A stretch of 64,000 nucleotides of DNA from an uncultured Bacteroidales bacterium (GTDB taxonomy: Bacteria > Bacteroidota > Bacteroidia > Bacteroidales > Muribaculaceae). Location of the stretch: contig CACYQB010000008.1 in assembly GCA_902776435.1 (NCBI GenBank), positions 1 to 64,000 on the forward strand. Reading direction: 5' to 3'. Every line of letters begins with the position of its first letter. The first letter of the stretch is position 1. The translations under genes and the position numbers were made by a program. Positions 9,789-17,221 of the stretch are shown here, in pieces. The notes beneath the pieces were generated by a model. It made no database searches, was not told the DNA's origin, and saw nothing but the letters and a program-made list of their open reading frames with translations.

Positions 9789-10955
9789 TCAAGGCACATA
9801 CACAGGGTTGAGGCACTCTTTCTTCAAGTGCCAGGATAACAGCATGGGCAATATCGTGAACCCGATGAGTGCCGCATAATAGAATCGTGAATAGTAAAGG
9901 TCGACGCCGTTCAGGGCCTGATCGACCATGATGAGGAAGTAATACTTGATGGGTACCGCAAAGCCCAATGCCTCGACCCACGGGTACATGGACTCCTGAG
10001 GCAATGAAAAGCCCGCAAACGAGAAGGAAACCATGCCTAACAGAGTGCACAGCATCGTACCGTAACGGAAGTTGGGGACGAAGCAGTACATCAGCACGGC
10101 AAAACTCTGATTAGCCACCACGAGCAGGAACATCGCGACAAGCATGTTCCATGGGTTGCAGTTCAGCGGGAAATCATAGCAGCGGAACATCATCCACTGG
10201 ATAAACCAACCTACAACAGTAAACAGCACCGTCTGGGGCACCAACTTGCCCACCAGGGCAAGGAACATGCTGTCGCCCGAGGTCTTGAGCCACTGACGGC
10301 TCAGCCCAGACTTCAGTTCCATACCCAGCGAAAATGCCGTCACCAGCAGGATAAACAATGACAGGAAACAGGGCACAAAGGTCGAGTTCAAGTAATAATT
10401 GTAGTTGGTGAACGGGTTATTCAAGGCATGCACGTGGGTCTGGTAGGGCTGCAAGGTTGCAGCGATCTTATGGTTGGGGACACCCACGGTGCGCAATGCC
10501 GTCTGCACGATAGCGCCGTTGGCCAGCAGTGACATCGTCTTGAAGCCCTTGTACTGCATCGAGGCAGGAGCATAGTAAGCATAGTTCACATAGTAACTTA
10601 CCACCGGTTGGCGACCACCCAGCGCCTCTTCCTCCAGCGATTCAGGAATGAGGAAGAAGCCCAGCACTTCGCCACGCTGCACGGCATTACGAGCCTCGGC
10701 AAAGTTGGAGTAGCGCCGACAGATGTTGACCTGCTGGAAACCATTCAGTGTACGCGACACTTGACGCGACATGATGCTGTTGTCCAGGTCAACGATTCCA
10801 ACGGGAACGCGCTGCACACTACCGGTCTTGATCAGGTCCATCAAATACCAGCAGCACAACAAGGGCATGATGACAATGAGCAGAAAATACATGGGTCTGC
10901 GCACGAGTTGAATGAACCCGCGCTTGAATGACTGCCTTATGTATTTCCCTATCAT
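9789..10955 (-). CDS. ABC-2 type transporter permease (first of pair)
   Basis: A 388-residue paralogue of the next gene with the same layout: an N-terminal membrane helix (PMYFLLIVIMPLLCCWYL), a periplasmic domain containing VPVGIVDLDNSIMSRQVSRTL (typical of ABC-2 membrane proteins), then several C-terminal helices. It lies 26 bases downstream of the HlyD gene. The pair resembles drug or lipid exporters that use a separate ATPase. The substrate is unknown. Confidence 0.87.
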   Translation of the reverse strand: MIGKYIRQSFKRGFIQLVRRPMYFLLIVIMPLLCCWYLMDLIKTGSVQRVPVGIVDLDNSIMSRQVSRTLNGFQQVNICRRYSNFAEARNAVQRGEVLGFFLIPESLEEEALGGRQPVVSYYVNYAYYAPASMQYKGFKTMSLLANGAIVQTALRTVGVPNHKIAATLQPYQTHVHALNNPFTNYNYYLNSTFVPCFLSLFILLVTAFSLGMELKSGLSRQWLKTSGDSMFLALVGKLVPQTVLFTVVGWFIQWMMFRCYDFPLNCNPWNMLVAMFLLVVANQSFAVLMYCFVPNFRYGTMLCTLLGMVSFSFAGFSLPQESMYPWVEALGFAVPIKYYFLIMVDQALNGVDLYYSRFYYAALIGFTILPMLLSWHLKKECLNPVYVP

Positions 10956-10981
10956 TGGAGCAAAAGTATGGATGAACTAAG

Positions 10982-11992
10982 TTATTTATCGAGAAGCACC
11001 GACATGCCGGGGCGCAGATTGGGCACCTTGCTCACCGGGCGCATCTTAACCTCAAAGGTCTTGCTGTCGTACTGGCCCTGGGCCTTAGCAGCCTGCCAAA
11101 CGGCATAACTGCCCATATCGTGAATGTAAAAGACCGACATCTTGGTCTGCAGGTTGTTCAAGGCTGGAATGCGCACATTCACTTCCTTGCCCATGGGCAG
11201 GTCGTTCAACATCTCTTCACGGACGCTGAAGCTTACCCACATATCGTCCAACTTGGCAATCGACATGATGGGTGTTCCCATGGCGACAAGTTCGCCCTCC
11301 TGGGGATAAATTTCGCTCACCTCACCATCACAGGGTGCGACAAGCACCTGGTCCTCGAGCAGGCTTTCGACCTCCATGACAGTGCCACGTGCAGCATTGG
11401 CCATGCTCTTAGAGGCGTTCTTATCCTCCTGCTGGGCACCCTTGACGGCCATGTCATATTGCGCCTTGGCGGCCTTGACCTGGGCAGTGGCGGCATCATA
11501 AGCAGCCTTGGCCTCGTCACGTTTCTGCTGCGTAGCAACTCCCTGTTTATACAGGTTCTCAACGCGCTGATAAGTTTTCTCGGCGATGGTTTGAGCAGCA
11601 ATGGCCTGTTGCCACATATTATAGGCACCCTGCTTCAATTCCTCGCGCGTACCCTTCTCAGCCTTCTGATTCTGGGAAGCGGCAGCCTGTTGCATCTGCT
11701 TGGCCTGATAATACTTGGCATCGACAGTGCTGGAATAGATGCTCACCAACTTGTCGCCCTTGTGTACCGTGTCACCCTCGTGTACATAGAAGTGCACGAT
11801 GCGTCCCGGAAGCTTGCCGCTCACGCGCACGGCGTCACAGTCGGCCTGTCCCTGGGTAATGGTATCGGCAGGGTGAATGAGCAATATTCCCACTATGGCG
11901 ATGCTCGCCATCACCAATGCGAACACGGCCAGCGCTGCCAGCAACGCTTTGTCCTTCTTGCGGACCACGGTTCTCTGTTCGTCTTTTTCCAT
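10982..11992 (-). CDS. HlyD-family membrane fusion (periplasmic adaptor) protein
   Basis: A 336-residue adaptor that links the inner-membrane permeases to the TolC channel. One N-terminal membrane anchor (about residues 15-37) is followed by the first half of a biotinyl-lipoyl motif (RVSGKLPGRIVHFYVHEGDTVHKGD has the typical form), an alanine/glutamine-rich coiled-coil hairpin (about 95-205), the second lipoyl half (VLVAPCDGEVSEIYPQEGE), and a beta-barrel domain. It lies 66 bases downstream of the TolC gene in the same direction. Confidence 0.9.
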   Translation of the reverse strand: MEKDEQRTVVRKKDKALLAALAVFALVMASIAIVGILLIHPADTITQGQADCDAVRVSGKLPGRIVHFYVHEGDTVHKGDKLVSIYSSTVDAKYYQAKQMQQAAASQNQKAEKGTREELKQGAYNMWQQAIAAQTIAEKTYQRVENLYKQGVATQQKRDEAKAAYDAATAQVKAAKAQYDMAVKGAQQEDKNASKSMANAARGTVMEVESLLEDQVLVAPCDGEVSEIYPQEGELVAMGTPIMSIAKLDDMWVSFSVREEMLNDLPMGKEVNVRIPALNNLQTKMSVFYIHDMGSYAVWQAAKAQGQYDSKTFEVKMRPVSKVPNLRPGMSVLLDK

Positions 11993-12058
11993 ATCTTTAT
12001 GCTGTCAGTTTTAAATTTTCAATTGAACGTATTCAGTTTTTATTTGGGCTTTGCATCA

Positions 12059-13486
12059 TCAATAAGTCATGGTGCCCATGACCTTGTCAAGGTATTCACG
12101 GGTAAGCTGGACGTTGATTTCGGCGTCGATTTTCTCGCTGTTGGCCTTGAGCCATGCAGTTTGTGCCGCAAGCACTTCATCGATAGTGCCCATGCCCTCC
12201 TTGAAAGCGATGCCGGCGATGCGCATGTTCTCATCAGCCTGGGTGAGATTAGCCTTAGTAGCCTCTAAGGTCTTGAAAGCCTCCTGATAGCGGAAAGCGG
12301 CCTGACTAATCTGGAGAGCGATTTTCTCCTTGGCATCATCGAGTTCCAGGCGCTTGACGTTGGCCTCGACCTGAGCGGCTTTCACCTTGTTGCTCAGACC
12401 ACCCCAATGCCACAGGGGGACCCTGAGTGTCGCGCCCACGCTGAAAGCAGCGCCGAAACGGTTCTCAAAGCCATCATAACTATTGGGATTGGTGGCATGG
12501 AGAGCAGCGACGGCAGCCAACTTAGGCATCATCTCGCTGCGAGCGACCTTGACTTGCTGGTCAAAAATCTTAGTGGCCAGTTCCAGCGAGCGAACGTCAT
12601 GGCGCTTGTCATAGACTTCGTCCAAATTATAGTTCGTGGGCATTATAGCCAGGTCTAAATCGTCACGGCCCTCGTCAGCGAGCGTCATGGCGGTATTAAC
12701 GGGCAGGCCGCACAACTGAGCCAGCAGCATGCGGGACAGCGTCACGCCATTATCCACCTTGGTGAGATCGACGTTGGCTTCGTTGAGTTTCACATCCACT
12801 GCAAGTTGGTTGGCACGGGTAGCAACGCCCTCGCCCACCATCACCTTGACGTCATCGTCCAACTTCTGCACCAACTCCACATAACTGCGGGCGAGTTTTT
12901 GCTTTGCACAGAGCGAAACGACTTGCCAATAGGCAGCATCAACGTTATAGATGACATCCTCGACCTTGCTCTCGCGCATTTCCCTGGCGAGTTGTTGAGC
13001 CAAGTCGGTAATCTGGTTCATCGCTGTGATCTTGCCACCCATGTAGATCGGTTGGGTCACCGTCAGCGCACCACCCATCAGGTTGTGGATGTTGTAGGTG
13101 AGACCACTCTTGGGCAACAACGCCACGGTAGAGGGGACATACTGTCCATCAACCTGCAATGGCGCACCCGTGCGGGGATCGATGACCAGATTGTAGTCAT
13201 ACGAGCCCGTCTGCAAGTTAAATGACTTGGTGGGCAACATCTGGTCTTCCTTGATGAGTGACACCTTGCGGGAGTTGTAGATGTAACCAGCGGTAAGGTC
13301 AAATTGGGGAAGATAGGCTGCAGCGGCCTCTTTGCGCTGGTAACCCGCCTTCTCAATGGCTAGGCCAGCCTGCTGTATTTCCTTATTGTTGCGCAAAGCC
13401 ATATTGCGGCATGAGTCCAGCGTCACCACTTGGGCCGATGCCATCATCGAAATGGCACAAAGCGCGATAAGCACTACGTTTCGCAT
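12059..13486 (-). CDS. TolC family outer-membrane efflux protein
   Basis: A 475-residue outer-membrane channel of the OEP/TolC family. It has a signal peptide (MRNVVLIALCAISMMASAQ) and a mature start VVTLDSCRNMALRNNKEIQQAGLAIEKA, the classic OEP opening helix. Long coiled helices repeat in two halves. The start at 13484-13486 is chosen over an upstream in-frame ATG because it gives a clean signal peptide and sits 36 bases after the promoter box at 13522-13529. It is the first gene of the exporter operon. Confidence 0.92.
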   Translation of the reverse strand: MRNVVLIALCAISMMASAQVVTLDSCRNMALRNNKEIQQAGLAIEKAGYQRKEAAAAYLPQFDLTAGYIYNSRKVSLIKEDQMLPTKSFNLQTGSYDYNLVIDPRTGAPLQVDGQYVPSTVALLPKSGLTYNIHNLMGGALTVTQPIYMGGKITAMNQITDLAQQLAREMRESKVEDVIYNVDAAYWQVVSLCAKQKLARSYVELVQKLDDDVKVMVGEGVATRANQLAVDVKLNEANVDLTKVDNGVTLSRMLLAQLCGLPVNTAMTLADEGRDDLDLAIMPTNYNLDEVYDKRHDVRSLELATKIFDQQVKVARSEMMPKLAAVAALHATNPNSYDGFENRFGAAFSVGATLRVPLWHWGGLSNKVKAAQVEANVKRLELDDAKEKIALQISQAAFRYQEAFKTLEATKANLTQADENMRIAGIAFKEGMGTIDEVLAAQTAWLKANSEKIDAEINVQLTREYLDKVMGTMTY

Positions 13487-13521
13487 TGTTTCTAAGAGAA
13501 AAAAGGTCTGTTTTATCCGTG

Positions 13522-13529
13522 CAAATATA
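13522..13529 (-). promoter_or_regulatory. Promoter -7 box of tolC-hlyD-ABC operon
   Basis: The minus strand reads TATATTTG, a TAnnTTTG box, 36 bases before the tolC start. Confidence 0.5.
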
Positions 13530-13624
13530 CTACATATTTCAAGAAAAAGGGAAAGAGCCATTCCAAATTGTCCACAATTGGTGAAATTTGGAACAGCTCG
13601 CAGTGATTTATCAGTTACTCAAAT

Positions 13625-14368
13625 TTATTTCGCATAGTAGCATTTCACTTCACCCACAGGGAGTTTTCCCACGAGGAGGAGCGGAATGCGGTCGGCCTCG
13701 GTAGACATCCATGCGGTCAAGTCATCGCTGGACTGCTTGCCCCCTTTCTGGGTGAACTTGAAGTTGATGCGGTGGGCCTTACGCTTGCTGCCATCACGCA
13801 TCTTGATGGTCTCAACGCCTTTATAGTTGATGGTGAGATACTCCTTCTCCTTGCCTGAGAAGATGACGGTCGTGTAATTCTTGTTGCGGCTCAACTCGTC
13901 ATAATCGAGGTTTCGCAGCATGTAGAACACACTCAGCATGTCATAGGCTTGAGCCTTGGCACTCAGGTCAATCGTCGTTGTGCCACTCTTGCGGTAACGC
14001 GTGCAATGGGCACTGGTGTGGCTATAGTTGTAGGAGAACTTGACCACGTCACGGGCATAGTAGTCCTTCTCGTGCGTCAATTTCTCGTAGAGCAGGGGCT
14101 TCAAGTCGCTGTTCATGGTGCACTTGAGTGTGTCACGGACGGGGTAAACCTTGTCGGCCCAGGAGCGGGTTTTTCCCGTGAGCTGGGCGTTATAACCGTT
14201 ACTGGTCTTGCGCAGGCTCAATGTCGCGTCCCCAGCGTGTTTCCAAATCATGCCCCAGTGATAGACAATTTCATAGTGGAGGGTCTCATTGTTGAAGCCC
14301 GCCGCCAACAATTGCTGCGGCAGCAGCACCGCCAGCATTAACAAAACCGATGTCAATAATCTTTTCAT
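13625..14368 (-). CDS. DUF3108 domain-containing exported protein
   Basis: A 247-residue protein with a signal peptide (LLTSVLLMLAVLLPQQLLAAG). The mature part begins FNNETLHYEIVYHWGMIWKHAGDATLSL, the typical DUF3108 opening, and continues as a beta-rich domain with KYTTVIFSGKEKEYLTI-like strands to the end. It is likely periplasmic. DUF3108 has no established biochemical role. It lies 74 bases downstream of the cohesin-like gene on the same strand and may be read through from it. Confidence 0.82.
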   Translation of the reverse strand: MKRLLTSVLLMLAVLLPQQLLAAGFNNETLHYEIVYHWGMIWKHAGDATLSLRKTSNGYNAQLTGKTRSWADKVYPVRDTLKCTMNSDLKPLLYEKLTHEKDYYARDVVKFSYNYSHTSAHCTRYRKSGTTTIDLSAKAQAYDMLSVFYMLRNLDYDELSRNKNYTTVIFSGKEKEYLTINYKGVETIKMRDGSKRKAHRINFKFTQKGGKQSSDDLTAWMSTEADRIPLLLVGKLPVGEVKCYYAK

Positions 14369-14442
14369 TGTGTGGCTAATGTTAAAATTTTCCTTTTAGA
14401 CCACAAACCTCTCCCGAGGTTTAATCGGCAGGATTGGGCATA

Positions 14443-15063
14443 TCACCGAACGACGGCCACCTTGCGGCTGGAACGACGGCCATCGGGCCAAGTGGCGACC
14501 TGGATGGCCATCGGCACGCTATCGAGCGACTGGATGGGCTGTCCCTCCATGTTGAAGAAGTGCTCGTCAACGGGCTGTTCTTGCTGCTTTAATTCGATGA
14601 TTGAAGCCTGAGGCACCGTCACCGTTGTGGTATCGTCGTCAAAGAAAATGGTTTTGTTATTCATCGTCGCGCCACGTTGCCTCCACACGATGATTTCGCC
14701 GCCATTGAATTCAGGCAAGGCGTTAAATGTCAACTCCATGATAGCAGTATCGGCAGGAGGGAAACAAACCTTATGCGACGGGATCATGCCAATGGTCCAT
14801 ACACCATTCTTATAGTTTCCGAACGGCTCCATATCATATTCTCGTGAATATTGGGTGAGTTCTCTGTCAATGAGCCGAAGGCCCTCGGGCAAAGTCAAGT
14901 TGACCTGGATGCCACGCGTGGAGTCGCAGTTGGCCATCATCAGCGGAACCGTGATAGAGTTTCCCGGCTCAATCTCAAAGTCCTCGATATACACCACGTT
15001 GCGCTGGGCCATGGCCGCCATTGCCGCAATCACTGCCATGATGGCTAAAAACACTTGTCTCAT
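14443..15063 (-). CDS. Small cohesin-like domain protein with T9SS-like C-terminal tail
   Basis: A 206-residue protein with a signal peptide (VFLAIMAVIAAMAAMAQ). Residues about 24-150 read like a cohesin-type beta sandwich: IEDFEIEPGNSITVPLMMA, then RGIQVNLTLPEGLRLI, then TAIMELTFNALPEFNG. The last 40 residues (FFNMEGQPIQ ... ATWPDGRRSSRKVAVVR) match the short Bacteroidales T9SS sorting tail, also seen on the giant protein at 19959-26930. It lies 80 bases downstream of a CotH-dockerin gene and has its own promoter. Cohesins bind dockerins, so a receptor role is inferred but not shown. Other beta-sandwich families remain possible. Confidence 0.65.
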   Translation of the reverse strand: MRQVFLAIMAVIAAMAAMAQRNVVYIEDFEIEPGNSITVPLMMANCDSTRGIQVNLTLPEGLRLIDRELTQYSREYDMEPFGNYKNGVWTIGMIPSHKVCFPPADTAIMELTFNALPEFNGGEIIVWRQRGATMNNKTIFFDDDTTTVTVPQASIIELKQQEQPVDEHFFNMEGQPIQSLDSVPMAIQVATWPDGRRSSRKVAVVR

Positions 15064-15091
15064 AAATCAATAAATCAATGTTAGCAATGCG

Positions 15092-15121
15092 CAAAGTTAC
15101 AATAAAAAAACCAATTTCAAA
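15092..15121 (-). promoter_or_regulatory. Promoter of the cohesin-like gene
   Basis: The minus strand reads TTTG (15118-15121), 18 bases, then TAACTTTG (15092-15099), a Bacteroidetes -33/-7 pair 28 bases before the start codon. Confidence 0.55.
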
Positions 15122-15143
15122 AATCCTGCTTGGCACGGCTGCA

Positions 15144-17102
15144 TTAATGCGAACCGCTCAAGAGAAGGTCGATGAGGGTGGTGACGTCGTCGATGCTCAC
15201 ATTTCCGCTCTGGTCCACGTCGGCGGCAACGGGATTGATATCCGAGCCACCGCTCAGCAGATAGTCAATCAGCATGGTAACATCATCGATGTCCAACTTG
15301 CCGTTATCGTTGAGGTCGCCAGGAAGAGTTGTCGCCTCGGCTTTGATTCTCTCATAAACGGCCATGGCGCGTGCCCGCAACCATGCGGCGGCAAGTTGAG
15401 CCTGCTCGCCATAGTCGGTGTAATCATTCTTGATATACCAGCGGTTCATCAACAATGAGGGCAAGGCATAGTTATAGTACTCGATGCAGTAATCGCACAA
15501 CTCATCGATGCCGTGGTTATTGACGAAATTATCCCAGTGCCTATAGAGTTGTTGAACAATCTCGGGGTCATGGCGTATTGTGGTCATGAAATCGCGCTGC
15601 CAGTACTCCTTATCGGTCGTATAGTAGTCAATCGTAGGGTCACAAGTATAGTAGTTACGGTCGATGTCATAACCGAAGGCCCAATCGAAGTCCCATACGG
15701 GTCCGAAAATGAACTTGGTGCTGTCGTCCAGGATGTTCTCATGGTAGCACCAAACACTCTTAGGATTGAACATTTCAAAGTTGTAGATGTACTCATTCAG
15801 CATCATGTAGCGGGCCATATAGTCCGCATCGACATGGTCGGTGATATGGTCATTGTTCACGACAGCAGTAGTAAAGTATTCGAACCGATGCTCGACATCC
15901 TTCAGCTTCAGCACCGTTGACGCCGTATCAGCAAACTCTGGCTCGTGAACATTGACCAACAAGCCGGAGGGATAGGCCACGAACTTCTGTCCCGGCTCGC
16001 AATCATAATTCACGTCAATCTCGAGCAGTGCGGCAGCAGTTTCATCAGGAATATCAACACTGTTGTTGGCAAAGCCGATTTTCTCAGTGAAATTGTAGCT
16101 TCCCTTGTAAACGCCGTTGATGTACAGGTCAACGGGAATGATGTGGTTGGGGGCAGGAGTGCCGATGATGCTGCCCGCCTTATGGCCGAAGGCGTTGGTC
16201 AGCATCGAGCCCCACATCCTGTTGGCAAGGAGCACCCAGCTCTTTCCCTTCTTGAGGCCCAGGGGTTTTACCTTGTTCTTGAATTTGAGTCGATAGGGAT
16301 TCTTTCCATTAGGGTCGCCGGTCCATGAATTGTGTCCACGTCCCTTGATCTGAACTGAATCGGTCATCGACGGGAAAATGCCTTGGCCATCGATGATAAT
16401 CTCGGCATCCAGATAGTAGTCCCTGCTGGAGATATTCTCGCCGTTCACCGTATTGATGTCGATGCGCGGCACTGCCGTGTTGCCATCGGTGAGGAAGTTG
16501 ACGTGGACGGTGTATTGCCGTCCATAAGGCATCATGCCATATTGCCCGTCACCCAGGGGTGTGAGGATCATGTCGCCCTCGTAGCCCACAGTATAGACCC
16601 TGTCGGTGGCAAACGAATAGCGGTTGACGTTGCTGTGCTGTTCATCGGCGCCCATGTGAACAACGGCAAGCGAGTCGGACACAGTGAACGACGGTGTGAG
16701 CCATTTGCCGATGCCCAAGACATCAACGTTGACGCGGTTAGCGGTGATGACACCGTCGGCATCAATAATCACCTGATGGTTGTACTTGTTATCCAGACTG
16801 AAGCTGGTGAACTCGGGCATCTCTTTATTAAGCGAGTGGCCCAAGTAGCTGATCGTGCTACTGATATAGGTGTACACCTGACCATCGCGTGCGGTTACCG
16901 TGAAATAGCCGCTTCCGGAATTCACGCTCATGACGCAGGAGTCCGGAAAGACATGCACATTCCCCGTTTTCAAATAAACAAAGGTGGTTTCGGCATGAGC
17001 CACCTGACCACACATCAAAGCAAGGGCAGACAGAATGCCCAAGGCCATGCTGCGGAAGCGCAGCCCATGACAGCGGCTGGAAAATGTTGATTTCATATTC
17101 AT
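15144..17102 (-). CDS. CotH kinase family protein with C-terminal dockerin repeats
   Basis: A 652-residue secreted protein. After a signal peptide and about 200 residues of beta-rich sequence comes a CotH domain: IKGRGHNSW, then KPLGLKKGKSWVLLAN, VYKGSYNFTEKIG, and the nucleotide/metal motif VWDFDWAFG near residue 468. CotH proteins are atypical kinases first known from Bacillus spore coats; the bacterial gut substrates are unknown. The last 60 residues hold two dockerin calcium loops (DLNDNGKLDIDDV and DVDQSGNVSIDDV), each followed by a helix TxLIDxLLSG. It lies between a C10 protease gene and the cohesin-like gene. Confidence 0.9.
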   Translation of the reverse strand: MNMKSTFSSRCHGLRFRSMALGILSALALMCGQVAHAETTFVYLKTGNVHVFPDSCVMSVNSGSGYFTVTARDGQVYTYISSTISYLGHSLNKEMPEFTSFSLDNKYNHQVIIDADGVITANRVNVDVLGIGKWLTPSFTVSDSLAVVHMGADEQHSNVNRYSFATDRVYTVGYEGDMILTPLGDGQYGMMPYGRQYTVHVNFLTDGNTAVPRIDINTVNGENISSRDYYLDAEIIIDGQGIFPSMTDSVQIKGRGHNSWTGDPNGKNPYRLKFKNKVKPLGLKKGKSWVLLANRMWGSMLTNAFGHKAGSIIGTPAPNHIIPVDLYINGVYKGSYNFTEKIGFANNSVDIPDETAAALLEIDVNYDCEPGQKFVAYPSGLLVNVHEPEFADTASTVLKLKDVEHRFEYFTTAVVNNDHITDHVDADYMARYMMLNEYIYNFEMFNPKSVWCYHENILDDSTKFIFGPVWDFDWAFGYDIDRNYYTCDPTIDYYTTDKEYWQRDFMTTIRHDPEIVQQLYRHWDNFVNNHGIDELCDYCIEYYNYALPSLLMNRWYIKNDYTDYGEQAQLAAAWLRARAMAVYERIKAEATTLPGDLNDNGKLDIDDVTMLIDYLLSGGSDINPVAADVDQSGNVSIDDVTTLIDLLLSGSH

Positions 17103-17139
17103 AGCAGTTGATTACCTGAAAAAACTAGTTTTGAGGCAG

Positions 17140-17147
17140 CAAAGGTA
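17140..17147 (-). promoter_or_regulatory. Promoter -7 box of the first CotH gene
   Basis: The minus strand reads TACCTTTG, 37 bases before the start codon. The -33 element is weak. Confidence 0.5.
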
Positions 17148-17221
17148 GTGAAAATACCGACTTAGCGCGGCATTTTCACTACCTTATTTCTAAAATATCT
17201 CTTTTTTACTGAAAAGATGTA

